Of a stretch of 64,000 nt of DNA, positions 13,622 through 26,912 are shown in pieces. Numbering within the stretch: position 1 is the stretch's first letter; each line of letters opens with the position of its first letter. The notes beneath the pieces are model-generated. The model was not told the origin of the DNA. It ran no database searches and saw nothing but the letters and a program-made list of their open reading frames with translations. The DNA comes from Callipepla californica brunnescens (taxonomy: Eukaryota; Chordata; Aves; Galliformes; Odontophoridae), in assembly GCA_023055505.1 (NCBI GenBank), contig JALIRH010000010.1, positions 3,411,501 through 3,475,500 on the forward strand. The letters run 5' to 3'. The position numbers were made by a program, and so were the translations under genes.

Positions 13622-16600
13622 TACACGTGTTTCCTTTGCAGTTTAAAAATCAAATGAGATAATTTTACAGACGCCATTTATCTGTTTCCTTTGCTCTTAA
13701 AATAGTTGAGATAATAAATTTAGGTTTCTATTAAATGTACAGTATAATGGTACAAACAGGAGGTAGAAAGCAAATTCACAGCACTCACCAGTGCTTTAAA
13801 AATATTATTTTTATTCAGGCAAAAGACAGAACTATCTCTGTACTGAACCTCTCAGGAGCTCTTTCCAGTGAGAAAGCATGACTTTGGAAAGCAATGTAAA
13901 GGGGATACTGCCTGCTTACCTGCACATATGGTATATACACAGTGCCCTTTGCTAACAGTGTCTTTTAAGAGAACTGGAATTGTACCCCAGATGTATTATT
14001 GTGAAAGGAACAGAAATTAGCTAAATATGTTACAGTTTAAGTAATGTAAAAACGTCTGTCCAAGTTCTGATAATAACTCAGTAGAGAGTAAAACTTGTAA
14101 ATTCTAGTGTTGCTGGAAAGTAAGTGCTCAGCTGCCTGGCACTACTCCTCCTTGCTACTGATGTTATTGGCATCAGACTCCTAAACCCTCTCTCTGATCT
14201 TGCTCTCAAATAGGACTTTTTAGTTTCGTGCCTGTCCTGCCATGAGATGGGGGCTCTTTCTGCATGAGGGAATGCGGTTCCTTCGGGCAGGCTTCAATGC
14301 CCTCTGGGCCATCACAGCCCCGTGCCCCTGCCCAGCTCCCAGGGGGACTGGAACTGATGAGGTCAGGCTGGCTATGCCACCTGGGCACTTGCGCTGGTGT
14401 TTCTTCCAGGGGTAGCTGCCAGCCACTGCTGCTGCCCTCCAGGATGAGAATGGGCTGCCTCTGCCCTTCCAGCCCTGCGTAACTCTTGGACGGTCTCAGC
14501 TGTGTTCTGTGCTGCACTCCTGTCAGTGTGGGCTTTGGGCAGCTTCAATTCAAATAACAAATGCTATCAAACAGAGTCATGTGGCTTCATGTTGGTGAAT
14601 TTCACTTGCTTTTGGAGTTTAACTTCACTGTAGACTGTGGCTGGGGAATAGGAGGCTCCTATTTGAGGAAGACAAATTGTGTCAGGAGTGTTCAGCCTCT
14701 AGTCTAATATATTTTTCCTGCTGCAGATAGAACTTCTGGGTTCATTATAGCTAGTTCTCATAAGTCGTCATTTCTATCTCAAGGCTGTTGTGCCTTCCAA
14801 TGTAAAGCAGATTGATGCTGGCACATTTTTTCTATTTTAATTTTACAAAGTTGTCACAGTGAAACCGCTCCTCATATTGGAAGTGCTTTGAAGTGAAGAG
14901 ATAAACAAAGAGCTAAAATAAAATTAAATAGGAGCATGAACAACATTTCATCTTGGTGTGCCTTTTTAAAAAAATAAGCTGAATGGATGTAGTACCCTTG
15001 TGCTGCTGTAGTAAGTCTGCAAACATTAGCTGATCGATCAGAATTGAGTTAGTGTATATGCAGTAAGCAGAAACAGGTGAAAATTGGGTTATCTGTGCCC
15101 AACTCCTTCTATTTGCTATGAACGGTGAGATATAAACTAGTTTTTAGACCTGATTAGTTTTGTTTATTTTCAGAAAGGGGCAGAAGCAGAACATGTGCTA
15201 TATCTACCATAGTTATTAAACCAAGAAACTATATAAAGTTAGTGGCTCAGTTGTGACATTTCAGATCAAGTGAAAAGCCCTACTATAAATCTGATATGAC
15301 TTCTAGAGGAAAAAAGGCAACAATCTGTAGTGTGTAGTTTTATTTTCATTAGAGACAAACAAAAAATTTTTTTTTGTCCTTTCAATAGCAAAATAAAAGG
15401 AGAGTTAATTGTCTCTGCCATGTCACAAAAGCTAACCGGTTTATGATCGGAAGTATGGTTTACAATTTCCCTTTCTTTGTTAATGGGCCTTCCCAGACCG
15501 CAAGTTAGCTTTTCGGTTATCTATTATATCCATCTCTGAAATAGTTGAGGAATTTACAGGAGCTTGTTGACCACAGTTTGAAGCCATTGTCTGCAGCAAT
15601 AGAAATACAAATTACTGGTGGCAAATAATTGTCTGCTACTATTTCTGGGTGCGCAGTTCTTAATAATTTTTGATTTAAAGATAAATGACAAATCTATCTA
15701 GAGCAGATCTGAACACTTACAACATATAACAGCTTCTGCACTCACAGTTCCTACCCATTTTTTTCCACCAGGGAAAAGCACCATGTGCACAGAAAACCAT
15801 GATTTTTGCGAAGTGTCAGGGTGAGATCCTTTCCTATATGCACCTGTGTAGCAGGATCCTCTTAGTAGAATAACTGTGTCTTTTAGAGATGTTCTGTCAT
15901 TCATATCTAACAGCGTCATTTTAATAATAAAATATATAAAGCTTAATACTTCACAGAATATTAACAACTTCTGCTGTCCCTGCAGCCTAACCAAGAACCT
16001 GACATGTTGTTCCCCAGTGCCGCTTGTCAGAGCCCTGAGCCCCTCTGAGCTGAACTGCTAGTGTCCTTTATCTCTTTCCTAGAGGAGGAGGAATCTGTGA
16101 AAGAAGGTTCTGCCATTAGGTACTCTGGCACTTAGTATTGCAGGTGATCACTTGCACCTATTCTGCATTGTAAGAATGAACAAAAAATGCTCTGAAGTGC
16201 TGAAGTGTGTTCCATCGGTCCAAACTTCAAGGTCTACTCTTGTTTCTGTGTCATCTCTGACTTCAAAGGTATCTGCCCTTTGGCTTTTAGGTTGAGCTGT
16301 TACTATTGGAGCCCCTTCGAATTGCCTGAGGCTATCAGATGTCCAGTAGCCATAAGAGAAATAATATTTACTTTCATATGGTAAACAGTTTCCATTTGAT
16401 TGCTACAAAGACGTAAGAAAGGGCTTGAGGGGAAAGAACTGTTCACACTTTATTTTTTTTTGGTTGTATTCAACATGCTGGATCCTTGCATTTGTGATTT
16501 TCAGACTTAATGATGCTTGTGGCTGTTGGAGCCAGAATGTAGCAAGGGGGAGTCACCACAAAGTATGCACACAGATTTTCAGACCTTATCAAATCTAGCT

Positions 16601-17307
16601 GTAGTTTTTCTGGTTGAGTTTCTTTTTAAATTCCACTTAAATAGGAAAGGGATATTTGTAGGGAGGAGGATATAGCAAGTGGAAAACTCATCTGTTTCTC
16701 TTAAAACCTTGTTCCTTTTGTGCTCACAACACAGTGCTGCAGGCAGCTCACACTTGAAGGAAAAGCACTGTGCAAAGTGGTCTGAGTTGGTGTTCAGCTT
16801 CCCAGGCCCCTTTTTTTTCTCCTCATCTCTGGGATTTATTGCTCAGTTACCATTGAACAAGAGCAAGTATGTACTGCACTGAAGTTTGGAGTAACTTGAA
16901 GTGTAAAGGTGCATCGCTACAGAAACTCAGATCCATATTATCCTATTATTCCCCTGTTCTGTTTTACATATCCAGTGCTTTCTATTAAAAAGTTGAGCCC
17001 AAATGATGATCCTTTTGTGATAAAATTTGAAGCCCTAAATGAGATTACACACTGATACTCCAAAAAATGCCATTTCCTTCACTATTTTTTCTCTACTTCT
17101 GTGAAAGATGTATTGCAATTGCCTGCAGGATGTACCTTGTTTCAGGGATCCTAGACGATTAGGTTAATTTTCAGAAGAAAGCATTCATTGCTTTCTTCAG
17201 TTGCTTTAGAATTCAGTAAATCTACTCACCAAAATGTCTTTCTTCAGAAAGTCTACCTGGTTACCTTGTTCTTTTCTTCACAAAGTAACTTCCTGTAGCT
17301 ATTTCTA

Positions 17308-17309
<2 letters not shown>

Positions 17310-17339
<30 letters not shown>
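17310..17339 (+). repeat. T30 homopolymer
   Basis: Thirty T followed by CTAGG. It resembles a splice acceptor by composition, but no convincing exon follows. Confidence 0.95.
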
Positions 17340-17827
17340 CTAGGAGAAGAGATAATGTCTTTACTTTTAAGTACACAGAATGCATTACAGTGGTTTGGAG
17401 CTATTAAATATGCAGATTAGTAGTGCTCAATATAAGAAAGCTGCAAGTGAAGTCTTAACAGCTTGTGCTGGATTTTTATAATGCAATTATAAAGTCTTCA
17501 GAAAAAGCTTCTCATTTCTATGGGATAATGTAAATAACTTCTCTGTTCAAAACGTTTTATTAATATGCTTTTTCTAAATAATAAATTTCAGTTAACAAAG
17601 GTCACCTTGTTTCTTTAAAAGCAGACAAAAAGAAAACCACCCTCTATCCCAACTACTGTAGAAATTCTGCTGCTCTTAGAGTGTTTCCAATAACAATCAG
17701 GCCTGGATAGTTCATCTTGGATTTATTCATAGGTAATAATATTTTGAATAAAACAAATCTACTCTGTGAAGTATCTAAGCTTAATTGTACTGAAGTTTTA
17801 AAGCTAGAATTTCTTAAAATAAAATAA

Positions 17828-17845
17828 AATAATAATAATAATAAT
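17828..17845 (+). repeat. (AAT)6 microsatellite
   Basis: Six AAT units in an A-rich setting. Confidence 0.95.
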
Positions 17846-20658
17846 GCAATCTGTCAGTTAAGGGTATGCTAATTTATAAATTAATCAATCTGTCTCAGAC
17901 ATTGTACCCAAATGTTCTGAGACCTGATGTTTCTCCTCTGTGCACCTTTGGTATCCCCCAGTTTGTCACAGCACAATCTCAGGTCCAGCTTCTGCCCTGC
18001 TGGGGAGCAGTGAAAAAATTGTGCCAGCAGAGCTAAAGGAAGCAATCTAAGGAATGAGATCTGCAGTTTGGGAGGGATGGGCTGCTGGAGGCATGATTCC
18101 TGAAGTCAGGGGAGAGGTTTGCATGCGCCCATGGCTCTCATGAAGATTGATTTATAGGCTACTTTTATGTAAAACAGATCTGTTTGCCATGTTATTTTCA
18201 AAAGCACCTTCACTGTGTTGGCTCTTGAAACAGCTTTTTATTGTAGTTTGCTTCACCTTTTCTTTTGTGCTCATTGTGTGAGATAAATGGACTCAAACAG
18301 GAGCAGAGAGAACAAACTTAGTCTAAGGCAGCTGCAGTGCTCAGTGCCAACTGGAAACCATTATTTTGCAGGCCATAACAAATGGCAGTCTTAGAGATGA
18401 CAGTGCAGATGAAACTAGGTGTTCATAAAGCAACACTTTCACTTTTTTTAGTCTTGCTGAATGTGTTCCAGTGTCTTCTGAATGTTAAATGACTGCATAA
18501 ATCTTGAGTTTCTGAACTCAAAAAAGAGAGGGAAGACCTTGTCTTTTATGTCTATTCAAAATGTTTTTTAAAAAATTAGAAGTTCTGGAGAGGAAGCTGC
18601 ACATATGCACACCTGTCCCAACATCATTGTATCTCATCATGTTTGCTGTCCTGTACAGTACATTGTAAGTTGCTGGACTGCTGTGATGGGGACTGCGTTG
18701 ATTGAGTCCTACATACAAAAAAAAGTAGTAGATGGATGCTTAGTTGATATGTATGGAAAACAGTCTGGGGATGACACTAGTTCACTTTGCTTTGTGTATG
18801 CCACATTTCTGGAGTGTTTGCAATAAGTTATTATGATTCTTCATATGAAGGAACTGGAAGCAGTGGAACTATTTTGCCCCAGTGCGCAGTATTTCTACTA
18901 ATCTAAAACCAGTTTCACTGTCTTCTGTACAGAGCTTTGGAAATGATGGAACTACATAAAGGCCTGCAGACAAGATTAGTCATTGACTTCTGCTTTGTGG
19001 TAATCACTTACAGGGATGTCTCTGGCATATTTTCTTCAGGGAAAAAAAAAACACTGATGTAAGGGAGAATATTTATAATAAAATAGGAGTAAGTAAAAAT
19101 CAGGAATTTCTATTGAAAGCTTGTTTTAATTCTTACTCTCATAATTAACTTTGCTTAGTGAACAAAGGAGAATGGCTTAGGATAAACAGACATGTTTGTC
19201 TAGGAACATATGCAAGAATCTGGAGAATTGATAGCTTAGGCTATTTACTTATTTATTAGTGGGAGTTATTCACTTGTTCATGTCACCTGTGCTTACCTGA
19301 AGAACAAACAGCTATGTATTCTGACATTTGTCCTTGTGTGTTGATGTTAACAGTTTTAGTGCAGTTAAGACCTTCTGTAACTGTTAATAACAGTTAAAAA
19401 AAAAAAAAAAGGCAGAAATTCTTTGGTATCAATATTTATTGTCAATAAATATACATCTGCAGTGTGAAAATGAAGTTACCTTTGCAATTCCTTTTTCCTT
19501 ATCTTTCTCTGAATTTAAAAAAGTCACTACTGAGAGCTCTTGCTGTACAATATTGCTCACTCATAATCTGATCAGTAGCTGAAACTGCAAAATATTTTTT
19601 ATATCTGGAGCTTAATTCATCTGCATGGCTTTATTATTGCTGTGCTATTTTATTCCCAACGAATATGCTCATATATATTTGCTAATGGTATTTTGTTCAC
19701 CCTGCTTTCTTTCAGCAATCTGATAAGTTCTGTTTTCTTCCACTACAACTTTTGTTGCTGTCATATTATTTACTAACCATTGTTGCTATTTGAAGATGTA
19801 GTTAATAATTAACATAAAACCAGATCATTTTATGAAAGGTTATTTTTGGATGACTTCTTAAAATCCTAGGAGAGGTTGAAAATGCCATTATGATTCATAA
19901 GGATTTGTTGGAAATAACACTGTACTCTAAGGTGATCTGCCTCTGGTTTAAATTACCTGCTAGGTTTAAGATAAGCCGGTGATAGTAATGTCTTGGCTCA
20001 CAGGAGTTGACTCAGATTTATTAATAATATTCACTCATAAATTCAGTGTAACGCTGTGCCTGTAATTTCAGATTGTAAAATAAGGTTTTGTATACAGTTG
20101 CACAGAATTAAAATTCTATGCAGTTGCTTTAATTTCCATTGAGAATTAGGATCAAGATCAAGGACTTTGTGTAGGGCAGTATGTTTTCTAATGTTCATAT
20201 GCAGACAACTCTAAATTAATTGAAGAGATTCAGACATTTAACCCTTATTCACTTGTTTGGTGCTGTGTAAGTTGAGGTGTTCCCATGCTCTCTTGGGAAA
20301 TTCTTGGAGACTGATAGCCAGTTTTTCCACTGACAGATTTTTTTTAGAGTTGGATTTCAAGAAGACAAAAGGAAAAACTAGGAGCATCTGTATTCTGGGG
20401 TTTGTCTGTCAAATAAAGAGGCAAGACTGATTTGTGTTGGTTTGTTCTTAGGCCATCGTGGTAGCTTCCTACCCTCAGTGTCACCGCTAGTTTTGTTGAG
20501 AAAGAAGATTGGCAATTTGGTTCAATGAATGCTTAAAGTCAAGGGGAGGTGAGGGTTTCTAAGGGACACAGTGCTTTCCTGTGCTGAGATATGTTGTGAG
20601 ATGCCATAGTGTCTTTGTCATCAGAGATGATCTCAAATAAATCTCACCTGAAACGTAA

Positions 20659-20681
20659 ATATATATATATTTGTGTGTGTG
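20659..20681 (+). repeat. Compound (AT)n(TG)n microsatellite
   Basis: About six AT units run directly into five TG units. Confidence 0.93.
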
Positions 20682-21444
20682 AATATATACATTATTATGT
20701 ATTACTATTTTAGCATATCTTAAAATACGAAGAAAATGGTTAAATAATAGATAGCTGCTACCAGTAAGCCACTTGGACTGAAGCAAGCTGATGTTAAGTC
20801 TTTCATTAACTTAATGCCTGTATCTACTGAAGAGTAAATAAATTTGCCCCCCCACTACATTAGTGGGGAGCACTTAACTCTCAGCAGGAATAAACGTGTC
20901 TTTAATCTAAACAAGCAATGTGATTTTTAGGACCTTGTGTAGTAAAAAGGCTATGTTCCAAGCTGAGGAAGCTCTACGCTAATCACAAACTGTGGTTCCT
21001 TTGCACATTGTGAAAATGACTTGGGAAAATACTGGAGAAGTGCTTCACTGAGAGCATTCAAATCCCTGTTGTGCTATAGATCGGGTCTTTCATGGGATCC
21101 TGATTGTTGACTTCTGGGAAGATTTCTGTTTTTGTGGAGTATAGTTAGGCTTGATTTCTACCACAGCTTTTTAAGCAAAGTGCTTCCTCTGTAAGCTGTT
21201 ACTTTCTTATTCAGTCTTTATCCTTTCAGAGTACAGCAGAAGTTGTATTTCAACACCTTGACTACACCTTACTTTCAATAAATTATTCTCATCTTTTTAT
21301 ATTCATTAGTGGCCAATCTGTATACCATCATAAGACAGGAGAAGTAGCCTTCTACCATAACGTTAGTGCCTAAAGGGAATCATATGGTTGAAACATGATA
21401 TGTGTCTGGGAGCTCAGTATTCATGATCTCTCACAGCTGATGTT

Positions 21445-22045
21445 CAGTGTTCAACCTCTGCCAAGGGAAGCAGTAAAGAACAAGCACCTCAGATGTCTTG
21501 CGAAAATAATTCTTCATTTGGGAGTCTTGGTGGATAGAAAGCTGGATGTGAGCCAGCAGTGTGCTCTTGCAGCGCAGAAGGCCAGCAGTATCCTGGGTTG
21601 CATCAAGAGGTGTGACCAGCAGAACAAGGGAGGAGGTAGTCCCCTTTTACTCTGTCCTTGTGAGGCCCCACCTGGAGCACTGCCAGCACTGGCCAGGCCT
21701 GGATGCACAAGAAGGAGGGCGTGCTATTGGATCAGGTCCAGAGGAGGGCCATGAAGGTGAACAAAGGGCTGGAGCACCTCTCCTATGTAGGAAAGGTCGA
21801 GAGAGTTGGGTTTGTTTAGCTTGGAGAAGTCAAGTCTCTGGGATGACACCTCATTGCAATCTTCTGGTACTTGAGGGGAGGGTACTTGAGGGGAGCTTTC
21901 AAGTAGCAGAGGGACTGACTTTCTATGTGATCTGACAGTGATAGGACAAGGGGGGGAATGGCTTTAAACTGAAAGAGGTGAGATTTAGGTTAGATGGCAA
22001 GAGATTTTATTTTTTTTTACTCACAGTGGTGAGGCATTGACTCTA
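21445..22045 (+). mobile_element. CR1 LINE fragment, end of ORF2 and 3' UTR
   Basis: The sequence includes the CR1 ORF2 end (GTGAGCCAGCAGTGTGCTCT, the GTGAGGCCCCACCTGGAGCA segment, and CTGGAGCACCTCTCCTATG) followed by the 3' part (GGACAAGGGGGGGAATGGCT, TTTAAACTGAAAGAGGTGAG). The coding part has frameshifts and stops, so it is inactive. It is the longest CR1 copy here, truncated on both sides: it stops near GTGGTGAGGCA without the 3' tail. It contains a 15-bp tandem duplication at 21866-21895. Confidence 0.92.
21866..21895 (+). repeat. 15-bp perfect tandem duplication
   Basis: GGTACTTGAGGGGAG occurs twice in direct succession inside the CR1 fragment. Other CR1 copies as I know them have one such unit. 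Confidence 0.95.
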
Positions 22046-22363
22046 GACTACAGGTAATGATTCAGCTGTTCTACAAAGATGTAGTCAAAGCTAAAATATT
22101 CATTCAGCTGCACCACATGCCTCATATGCTCTCCCCTCTGCATTGCTCAGGTTCCAACATTACTTGCATGCATACATTCACGTGCTGATTGTTGATGCTG
22201 TATTTCTGCAGTAAGGATGTTCTAAATATTCATAATGTTGTGTATATGTCTTGCACGGTGGGCTGTGTATTATTAGGAAGCCTGAGTTTTTAAGCATACT
22301 ATCATCCATTGTTCAGTAAACACAATTACATTGCCCTATCTTTTATCTCTAATGAATCCATGC

Positions 22364-22373
22364 TAATTGATTA
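22364..22373. promoter_or_regulatory. Homeodomain P2-type palindrome, candidate enhancer site
   Basis: TAATTGATTA is two TAAT half sites facing each other with a 2-bp gap, the dimer site of paired-class homeodomains. A further TAATGA is 15 bp upstream. Short motifs like this occur by chance in AT-rich DNA, so function is only a guess. Confidence 0.2.
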
Positions 22374-25300
22374 ATCGGTGCTGTTGCTTCACTATGATAA
22401 TCCCATATAAAGAGCAGTAGTAACACAACTAGCAATTACTGACACTCTGCACCAAGGGCTGCATAACGTAGCACACCAGAGCAGCCATCCTAGGAGTAGA
22501 GGTGCCTGGGGTCCTGAGCCTTCTGCTGCAGCATCAGCTGAGGCACAGCATCCAGCATGCTCATGGCTCTGGGTGCCAGAAAGAGGCAGTCACCTGTGGT
22601 GTGTGTTACTAAATAAGTGCCTCTGAGGAGAGGTGTGCAGTGTGGTCACCTCCATCTCTTCAAGGGTTTCATTACTAGGTTATTGAGGTGACTGTCGTCT
22701 TGACTTAAATGCGGTTAAGAGAGTGACTTCTAAATCAAAATAGAGTATTCATATGCCGCTACAGCATTTTTACTGACGTTACCATTTAATTTCCAAAGCA
22801 GTAAGTTCTTTGAAATAGTAACTTCGTTGCTTATAAACTGTGAGCATTGCTGTGACAGGTGGGTGGAAGATAATGGTTTGATTTTCCTTGCTGATGCAGA
22901 TTCAACTGTGCTGTGTGCTTCCACAACCAACCAAACTCGTTTCAGGTAACACATTGTATGTCTGACTCAGAGTTTATCAGCAAAGTCATTAACATGTTTT
23001 TTAGTGAAGTCCCTCTTCTAATTTTGAAAACTCGTTAGGTGTTTGAGTTTAGGAAACTCTTGTTATCTACTCCCACTTCATGTTCTTGGTGGTGAGAAGG
23101 CAGATTTTCATTTGGTTGTTCAACCCACCTTCTCTTCCCCTCATCTAATTTCTCTCAACAGTGAATGGGCAATGATAGCATTGTTAAGAGACCATCTTCC
23201 ACATAATTTTTATTTGAACTGAGAAAGACAGCTAAATTCAATGAGGACCTTTACTTTAAGGAATAAAGATGTGAATGTAATATGTCATTTGTTGATCTAT
23301 CCTTTACCTGAAGTGCGTTCTTTATCAGACTTTCAGATAATACTGATGGCATATTGGTGTGGATAAAGCAGAAGGTTTTGATACTACGCTTGTAACTGTT
23401 TTTTCGGTATTGTGTATTGAGGAACATTTTTTCAGAAGTTCAGAGTTAGTTTTATGCGGTGTAAGTAGAATCTGAGTTCTATTCTGGAGGAAATATACTT
23501 TTAAAGGGGAGTGCACGGAGTTCCTCTTAGTACAAATCAGAAAGGATTCCAAATACTGGTTTATAGTTGTCAAATCTGAAAAGATTCTGTCAGTAATATC
23601 TTCTGAGGCTTGAAACAGTGTGTCAAGCTAGGGAGGATAATGTAGTGTTCTTTTGGTCTGAGGAAATTTGGGTGGATTTTCTTGCAGAAATGTGAATTTC
23701 TTTCCCATTTTTTGCGGTGTTAATTGCCTCATGGCAGTTTCCAACCAAGTGAAGGGATGAATGTGCATTTGTAGTACTAATGATGCTCACTTTTTTGTTG
23801 CCATGAGAATTCTCCCAAATAGTTTGTATGGTAGCTCATATGTGCAAAGGTTGTGCCCTTTCTTTGAATATAGATTCTATCTCCAAGTGGGTGATACAGA
23901 AGAAATCGTAAGTTTTAGTTTGGAAGTACCTTCTTCTTCACATTGCTGATAGCACTGCTAAATGTTCCCTCTAAATAAAAGAAGAATCATAGATTTCTGT
24001 AGAAAATTTAGCAATTGTGTTTTTAAAAACAAATAAAAACCTGAGAGGCAAATAAAATATTAGTACTTTATCATTACACTAGTAGAATCTCCGGGTTTAT
24101 ATATGTGATCACTAACAACTAGGGGCAAGACAGTTCCTCTGCTTTAGGTCAGCTAAAATCTTTTAAAATGTTTTTAGTATGGATGAGCTCAAATTAATAA
24201 TCTTGCTGAGACACAATAACCTAATTCAAGCATGCTGACCTGTTAATGCTGCTCTGTAGTTTCTAGTTGTCTTGCTGTGCAGGCAGAGGTCTTACTCAGG
24301 TCTTCAGAAGACCACGTAGATACATTCAAACAGACAAAGGATATTTAAGTCTGTAAAACAGTCTGCCTGATTTAGCTGCTACTTGATTGTAATAATATAG
24401 TTTTAGTAAGGAAAAACCTCTACATTGACTTTAACTCTTTCTACGTGTACTGGTAACGGATTTCTGTCTGATATTGGACACACCCTGGCAGATACTCTTT
24501 GAATAGAGAAGAGGTTCATTTTCTAAAACTCTGTAGACCCTGTAGAATCCTAATGTGTTTCAGGCATGAAAAGCTCTGTGGAAGCTTTCAGCAGCATATA
24601 TTTGAATGGCCACCCAAGCAAAAACAAAAGATCACGATAAATGGGAAAGAGGTGTAATAAATACATAGTCTGTTGTAAAGGTTCTGGTGGTTATATGACT
24701 GGCTGCTTACCTCTGTCCTTTCAGTAGTTACTCCAATACTGACAGCTTCTGAATGTTGTGAACACCTACCGTATTATTTATGTTTCCAGCAGTTAATTTT
24801 TTTCTCTCTTGAAAAAAAATTCTTTTACTTCAAGAATTGGTTCTTGGCCAGTAGTGCTGCTAAATCCAAATATTTATCAATACACTATCAATGCTTCTAA
24901 AAGCTGCTTTATTCTACTTTGGAAAATACGCTGCTCGCACCTTGCCCTGGAAATTCTTAAAATGTTGGGCTTAAATCCAGACTTATATGTGCAGGAGTAC
25001 TGCTTCTGAAGACTAACTGTGGCGGTTCTCATTTTTCTTCTCCTCTGAGCCTTTCACAAGGGGAAATACTTATTTGGGCACTCTCACTGCACCTCTTCCT
25101 TCCCTTTGGTCATACAAAGCAACTGCAAGCAAAGATGAGAACTCTGCTGCTGTTACAACTAGCGGACATCTTCCTTACTTACTCAGTGTTAGAGATGTTT
25201 TTTCATGTGAGGAACACTTGAAAGCTTTCATGACCAAAATTATATTTGTGACAGTTATGATCTCCAAGCCTGAAACTATCTTTGCTGCTCTTAAAAAGAG

Positions 25301-26888
25301 GACTTACTGTTCATTCAGGACTTGAGGAAATAGAGCATCATAATCTCAGATGGCTCATTGACTGCATTTTTAATGGTTAAGGCTGGAAACAAATAGGAAC
25401 TGTGAGGTTAGGGAGTACATTTTAGAGGTTGATTTTGGCAAGACATACTTTACATTGCAAAATTGACCAGTTCCAGAGGAGCTGATAGGGAGTTGAGAGC
25501 AGTTGCTCTCTTTCTTTGGTTCATGCTGAGTCCTGTGCTCCCTGGGAGCTATATGTGATATCAAGAATATTTTGCTGAGATACAAGCCAGTAGCTTCAAG
25601 GTACTCATTGAATTTGGACTAGTGATCTACCAGGAGGATAGAGGATGTTGCTTCCTGTGCTTAGCCCTATGAAGTTCTCTTCCCTCTGTTTCTAGGTGTC
25701 AGGGAGACCTGCTTACTATTCCCAGTTTGCCCTCACACTGTTTTGACATTTGTGTTGACCATCACTTTGAGCCATAAAGCAATCATTTTGAAATGTCCGT
25801 ATGTTCTTGTGATGTTGTTGTTCCACTTTTCATTACAACACAAAGTATAACACATGAGCTGTGTGTATGGTACAGTTATTCCTATTCTGCTCCAGTCTGA
25901 AGTCACACAAAGTAGGGGGACCTGTTAGCAAAAGTAAGGTGGCTTCACCCAGTTGGAGTTAGTGTTGAAGAACACTGGTAAGTATGCAGTCAACCAGTAC
26001 AGCTCAGCCATGAGGATAACCCTCAGCTGACAGTTGGTAGCAAACAATTCAGGGAAATAAATTTTAATCCACTCCTGACTGATTCCCAAGAGCACGTCTA
26101 TTTATGCCCTTGGCTTAAAAAAATCTTTTTAAGTGCCAAGATCAGCCCGCTACAACTTTCAAGGCATCCACTGGTAGTTGAGAGGGGAAAATGTCACTGT
26201 TACGGTTCCTCAAACTGTCATGTAATAGCTGAAAGCCAAGCTGCATTATGGCTTGTCTTTGCATTGTGCTAATTAAGCATGAATACACTTGCATATCATG
26301 TTGAAAATATCAGAAGATGTACAGCTATTCTTATTTTGAAAAAAAAAATAATCTTTCAACAGTTCAGTAGAATACTTTTCAATTGACAACGCTGAAAAGA
26401 GTTGTATGATTCTTATTTTCATATTTGTTTCTTGCCTAAAAATCATCTTTAGCAAATGATTAATTGCATTTGTAGGTACAGCACAATTGCATCAATTATC
26501 CATTTCAAATGATTTTCATTCTGAATAATCAAGAAGATGATGTAGCTTAATCAGTAAGTGCAAAGGAAGTATTGTAAGCTGTTTAAAAATACTTACCATG
26601 TTTTGTGGAGGCAGAGTGATTTTTCTTTTTCCTGACTTTTTATCAGCCAGCTTTGTATTGGTTTCTGTGCTGGATAGGTCAGTGATGGTTGTAGTGCAGG
26701 GATGTTAGATGGTTAGGAACTTCTTAATGTGGATAAATGGGTTGTGGTAAGAAGAACACATGCTTAAGTATGACAGCTCGCATGCCTGTTCATTTGAATT
26801 TCTTTCGGGGACAAGCTCTGCCATGTTCTCTAAGAGCACACTGAGCAGCTAACTCATTTTTCTATCATTGGTTGGTTTTGAAAGGACT

Positions 26889-26912
26889 ATTTCATTATTT
26901 CATTATTTCATT
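26889..26912 (+). repeat. (ATTTCATT)3 tandem repeat
   Basis: Three perfect 8-bp units in succession. Confidence 0.95.

Noticed and set aside
17310..17375. T30-CTAG followed by a short stretch ending near a possible GT donor
   Set aside because: The acceptor look comes from a homopolymer. The putative exon would be under 40 nt and shows no Par-3 sequence.
21395..21935. Two overlapping open frames of 119 and 124 codons
   Set aside because: They are read through the CR1 ORF2 remnant and 3' region, not a host gene.
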